Below are positions 60,909 through 64,000 of a stretch of 64,000 nucleotides of DNA, piece by piece. The DNA comes from Longibaculum muris (lineage in GTDB: Bacteria > Bacillota_I > Bacilli_A > Erysipelotrichales > Coprobacillaceae). The stretch spans positions 1-64,000 of the forward strand of contig NZ_SMCQ01000003.1 in the NCBI RefSeq assembly GCF_004343035.1, given 5' to 3'. Under the pieces are notes generated by a model. The model had not been told where the DNA came from. It worked only from the letters and a program-made list of their open reading frames with translations, and did no database searches. How positions within the stretch are numbered: the first letter of the stretch is position 1; the number at the start of each line of letters is the position of its first letter. The position numbers and the translations under genes were made by a program.

Positions 60909-63109
60909 TAAAAATCACCAAAATCAAAATCTTCTAATTCATCTAAAAGATCTTGTTCTTCCTTCTTTAAATCTCCATTTAATACTTCTGCAACACTATT
61001 TTCATCCAAATGCCATAAACTTCCTAAATTCTTAGCTATATCATGCTTTTCCTTTGCGCTATAAGTTCCAAAAGCTCTCCTTAAATATAACAATGCCCTT
61101 AAAAAATCTTGTTCCTCTAAATCTTGAATATATTCATCAAGTTGTTTCCAAACAAAAGAACGTGCAATCAAAGCATAGTGATTTCGCATCATAAAACCTT
61201 CAAACCAGTTAGCAGCAATATCTACAGATATTCCTTGGGATATATGATAAGTAAGAATCTGTTGAAAATCATTCTCCTGTAAGAATCCACGTTCTAGCAA
61301 AATAGCTGTAGCATAACCACTCAAGAAAGGATTCATATCATCACGATGAATCAGTTCAACTAAAACTTGTAGCCATTCTTCTTCCATATAATGATCATGT
61401 TGAATAGATAAGTCATTCATTGTTTTCATTGCTTCCATGATTGTATGTGCTACTTTATCATCACACTGACAACTTTCAACACATAACAAAAGCGCACGAT
61501 AAAACAATTGATGAAATAAGGGTTCAATATTTTCATTGGCACTATGTCGCAAGGTTCCAAAACGCATAATTCGACTTAAACGTTTAGCAGTTGAAACAAT
61601 ATCTTCAAATGATGAAGAATCAATTGCTAAGGATTGAACAGCCTGCAAAGCATGTAACAAACTATCTGGTAAACCACATAAAAAAGCTTCTTCCATTAAA
61701 AAAGCACATTCACTCATATTAGTACTTTGTTCTAGTTTTTGTTTTATACAAAACTGAGTTGCATAGGCAATACTTTCACCATATAATGAATTTTCAATTA
61801 AGATAATTTCAGCTTCACTACTCCATTTTAACTCCCAAGTTTCCTTCCAATCTGCAGTGTCTTGTTTGCTAGGCAATAATGCACAAAAAGGAATCTCTAA
61901 AAAACGCAATTGATGTAAAAAACAAGAACGATGAAGATCTAAAAAAGCTGAATTTTTTGATTTTACAGTTGTGTTTTCACGTAAATCAAGTTCTAAAGGA
62001 GTGGCAACAATAGTTTGAAAACGTTCTAATTTTAATTGTTTTAATTGACTATAAAAATCATTTTGAATAGCTGTTTTGGACATACCTTTAGGTAAGTATC
62101 CCATTGTTGTTCCAATATCATTAGCTATAAAAGCTTCCATTAATTGACTTTCGCTTCCTTGTCCCATACAAGCAATTGCTGCATCTTTTAAATCTTGTAA
62201 AGATGGTAATGTTTCTTGATGCATAGCTGCTAGCATTTGTGCTAATTGCAGGGCTTCAATCACCTGCGCAGTTGAACAGTTATAACCATGTTCTCTTTGA
62301 TATAAAGAGATTCTTGAAAGATAATCATAGGCAGCTTGTTTAGGTTGATTTTCTAACATATGTTGCCACAACAACTCATAATAAGCAGGTGCTTTATTTC
62401 CAGCTCCATAACCAGAGAGTGATGATAAACGAAAATATGAATAAGGCATCAATGTACGATTGACTAATTTTTGATTGATTTTTTGATACTCATTATCACT
62501 TAAACATGTTGCTTGTTGAATTCCTTCAATATGAAAAGCTCCACAAACCACAACAATATCATCTTCTAATAAACCTGTTTCCTTGATTTTTTCTATCGTG
62601 GTTTTCATATAAGCTTCACGTAAACAAGTTTGCCCATCAGGTGGATTAAGCTCACGCAAGTGATGAGCAAACAAAGTTATTGCTTCTTTAAACTGAAATG
62701 TATCATCTACATGCTCAAAAATACGTTCCCATTGATCATTAACATCCATATCCAAATCAATAACTTTATCTTGTTGTAATTGAGATTCTTCCATTGTTAA
62801 AAAAGCTGATGAAGGTAAATCCATAAAAGCACAAGGAATATGATGTTGATAAGCCCATTTCATAGCAACATATTCTGGTGAATAATTAGCAAATGGATAT
62901 AACAAAGATTGAATCGGTGTATCTATTGTATATGACATCATTGCAAAAGGTGGTATTAAATCATCTTGTACAATATCTTCTATCATATCATTACAATCAC
63001 TAGGTCCTTCAATTAAAACAAAGCGAGGCTTTTTTTGCTCAAGAAAATGCTTTAAGTGATAAGCCGATGCTGGTGATAAATGACGGATTCCAAAAATATT
63101 TTCCATCAC
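60908..63109 (-). CDS. DUF5682-family protein
   Basis: A 733-residue protein starting with GIRHLSPASAYHLKHFL and RFVLIEGPSD, then PCAFMDLPSS and VVCGAFHIEG, motifs typical of the DUF5682 family found next to MoxR and VWA genes. The N-terminal part recalls TraB/ChaN-like folds (inference). The remainder is helical. The start is either the GTG at 63109 (GGAG eight bases upstream, GTGA overlap with the MoxR stop) or the ATG at 63106. Molecular function is unknown. Confidence 0.82.
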   Translation of the reverse strand: MMENIFGIRHLSPASAYHLKHFLEQKKPRFVLIEGPSDCNDMIEDIVQDDLIPPFAMMSYTIDTPIQSLLYPFANYSPEYVAMKWAYQHHIPCAFMDLPSSAFLTMEESQLQQDKVIDLDMDVNDQWERIFEHVDDTFQFKEAITLFAHHLRELNPPDGQTCLREAYMKTTIEKIKETGLLEDDIVVVCGAFHIEGIQQATCLSDNEYQKINQKLVNRTLMPYSYFRLSSLSGYGAGNKAPAYYELLWQHMLENQPKQAAYDYLSRISLYQREHGYNCSTAQVIEALQLAQMLAAMHQETLPSLQDLKDAAIACMGQGSESQLMEAFIANDIGTTMGYLPKGMSKTAIQNDFYSQLKQLKLERFQTIVATPLELDLRENTTVKSKNSAFLDLHRSCFLHQLRFLEIPFCALLPSKQDTADWKETWELKWSSEAEIILIENSLYGESIAYATQFCIKQKLEQSTNMSECAFLMEEAFLCGLPDSLLHALQAVQSLAIDSSSFEDIVSTAKRLSRIMRFGTLRHSANENIEPLFHQLFYRALLLCVESCQCDDKVAHTIMEAMKTMNDLSIQHDHYMEEEWLQVLVELIHRDDMNPFLSGYATAILLERGFLQENDFQQILTYHISQGISVDIAANWFEGFMMRNHYALIARSFVWKQLDEYIQDLEEQDFLRALLYLRRAFGTYSAKEKHDIAKNLGSLWHLDENSVAEVLNGDLKKEEQDLLDELEDFDFGDF

Positions 63110-64000
63110 TGATTAAGCTCCATGCAAGCATGGTAAAGATCATAATAAGACATGCCTTTTTTCTTTAAAATATTTTCTAAATATTCCTTCCAAGCCAATG
63201 CATCTTTTGATTCATCCTTTACAATTGCTCCCTGTAATCCTGCAGCAACATCTTGAACACGGATTTTCCCATCACCAAAGCTAGCTGCTAATGCCATACT
63301 ATTAGCTAATAAAGAAATCGCTTCAGCCGAAGATAAAACCCCCGTTGTTGTTTTGACTTTTTGTTTACCATCTATTGTTATTCCATTTCTTAACTCTCTA
63401 AAAATAGTTACAACGCGTTCAATAACATCTACACTAGGAACTTTAGCTTGTAAACCAAGTGAAGCAGATAATTGTCCAACACGTTGTTCAACAATCTCCA
63501 TTTCTGTCTTTAAATCTTTAGGGGCTGGTAAAACAACAATATTAAAACGACGTTTTAACGCTGCTGACATATCATTAACACCTTTATCTCTTGTATTGGC
63601 TGTTGCAATTAAAGAGAAACCTCTTTTTGCAGGAATTTCCATATTTAACTCAGGAATAGAAACACGTTTTTCTGATAGAATAGAAATTAAGGCATCTTGC
63701 ACTTCACTAGCACAACGACTTATTTCTTCAAAACGAACAATGCTACCTGTTTCCATAGCGTTTAACAATGGACTTTTCACTAAGGCTTCTTCACTTGGAC
63801 CTTTAGCAATCAACATCGCATAATTCCATGAATAACGAATTGCTTCTTCACTTGTTCCTGCTGTTCCTTGAATCACTTTTGTAGAATCACCATTGATGGC
63901 AGCACATAGATGTTCACTTAACCAAGATTTTGCTGTTCCTGGTTCACCAATTAAAAGCAAGGCGCGGTCAGTTACAAGTGTGGCAATCGCAATTTCAACC
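63106..64000 (-). CDS. MoxR-family AAA+ ATPase (N-terminus beyond window)
   Basis: The frame stays open through position 64000, reading VEIAIATLVTDRALLLIGEP before the P-loop, so the gene starts outside the window. It shows Walker A GEPGTAKSW, Walker B region IVRFEEISRC, sensor 1 IATANTRD and the arginine-finger area ALKRRFN, typical of MoxR-type ATPases. With the overlapping DUF5682 and VWA genes it forms one operon and presumably one complex. Confidence 0.9.
   Translation of the reverse strand, partial: VEIAIATLVTDRALLLIGEPGTAKSWLSEHLCAAINGDSTKVIQGTAGTSEEAIRYSWNYAMLIAKGPSEEALVKSPLLNAMETGSIVRFEEISRCASEVQDALISILSEKRVSIPELNMEIPAKRGFSLIATANTRDKGVNDMSAALKRRFNIVVLPAPKDLKTEMEIVEQRVGQLSASLGLQAKVPSVDVIERVVTIFRELRNGITIDGKQKVKTTTGVLSSAEAISLLANSMALAASFGDGKIRVQDVAAGLQGAIVKDESKDALAWKEYLENILKKKGMSYYDLYHACMELNQ

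Noticed and set aside
1-64000. CRISPR arrays, tRNA or rRNA genes, insertion sequences and prophage genes
   Set aside because: No regularly spaced repeats, tRNA-like cloverleaf with CCA-end context, rRNA sequence, transposase or phage protein was recognised on either strand by eye. A covariance-model scan would settle the RNA part.

Overview
The window is AT-rich DNA from a low-GC Firmicute. The content (short DnaE, DnaB/DnaI helicase loading, T-box leaders, an FMN riboswitch, an LCP protein, GH2 and GH3-GH30 glycosidases) fits an intestinal Erysipelotrichia (Coprobacillaceae-like) organism; that placement is inference. No tRNA, rRNA, CRISPR array, IS element or prophage was recognised. Most genes lie on the minus strand in compact operons with overlapping stop/start codons. 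Where the upstream context decided it, I moved CDS starts to the ATG or GTG behind a proper Shine-Dalgarno sequence.

Layout. 0.1-3.7 kb: heterodimeric ABC exporter behind a promoter with a palindromic operator. 3.7-6.2 kb: threonine T-box, GNAT acetyltransferase and thrS. 6.2-9.4 kb: two paralogous small membrane proteins, then pfkA-pyk. 9.4-19.6 kb: replication/repair operon dnaE-polA-mutM-(Gfo/Idh)-coaE-dnaB-dnaI. 19.8-22.6 kb: ApbE flavin transferase and a two-repeat PplA-like lipoprotein (probable flavinylated surface protein). 22.9-30 kb: GH2 enzyme, MFS transporter, plsC-folA-thyA, a TIM-barrel protein and a ROK kinase. 30.0-39.7 kb: aromatic amino-acid block, aroF1-aroB-aroA-aroC-pheA-aroK behind a Phe T-box and a second aroF behind a Tyr T-box, with a TetR/DUF1330/metallo-hydrolase cassette between the aroF copies. 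39.7-50.7 kb: LCP protein, purine permease, FMN-riboswitch operon (ribU plus a PNPOx-like protein), DNA glycosylase, membrane proteins, YitT, Crp/Fnr regulator, AarF and MalY-type lyase. 50.8-58.4 kb: a giant secreted GH3-GH30 glycosidase with a divergent GntR/HutC regulator. 58.4-64 kb: GNAT-metallo-hydrolase fusion and a VWA/DUF5682/MoxR operon cut by the window end.

The most interesting points are these. (1) The duplicated T-box-aroF units differ in the specifier codon by one base (TTC versus TAC), encode identical catalytic domains and have divergent N-terminal domains, which reads as evolution of separate Phe- and Tyr-controlled entry enzymes. (2) An unannotated plus-strand small RNA at about 29936-30041 has three hairpins, each displaying CCUC in its loop, with an extended -10 promoter and its own terminator. 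(3) A second orphan transcription unit of about 70 nt lies at 47371-47443 (minus). (4) Operators can be read for TetR (two matching palindromes), for GntR (two related sites) and for Crp/Fnr (one palindrome between divergent genes).
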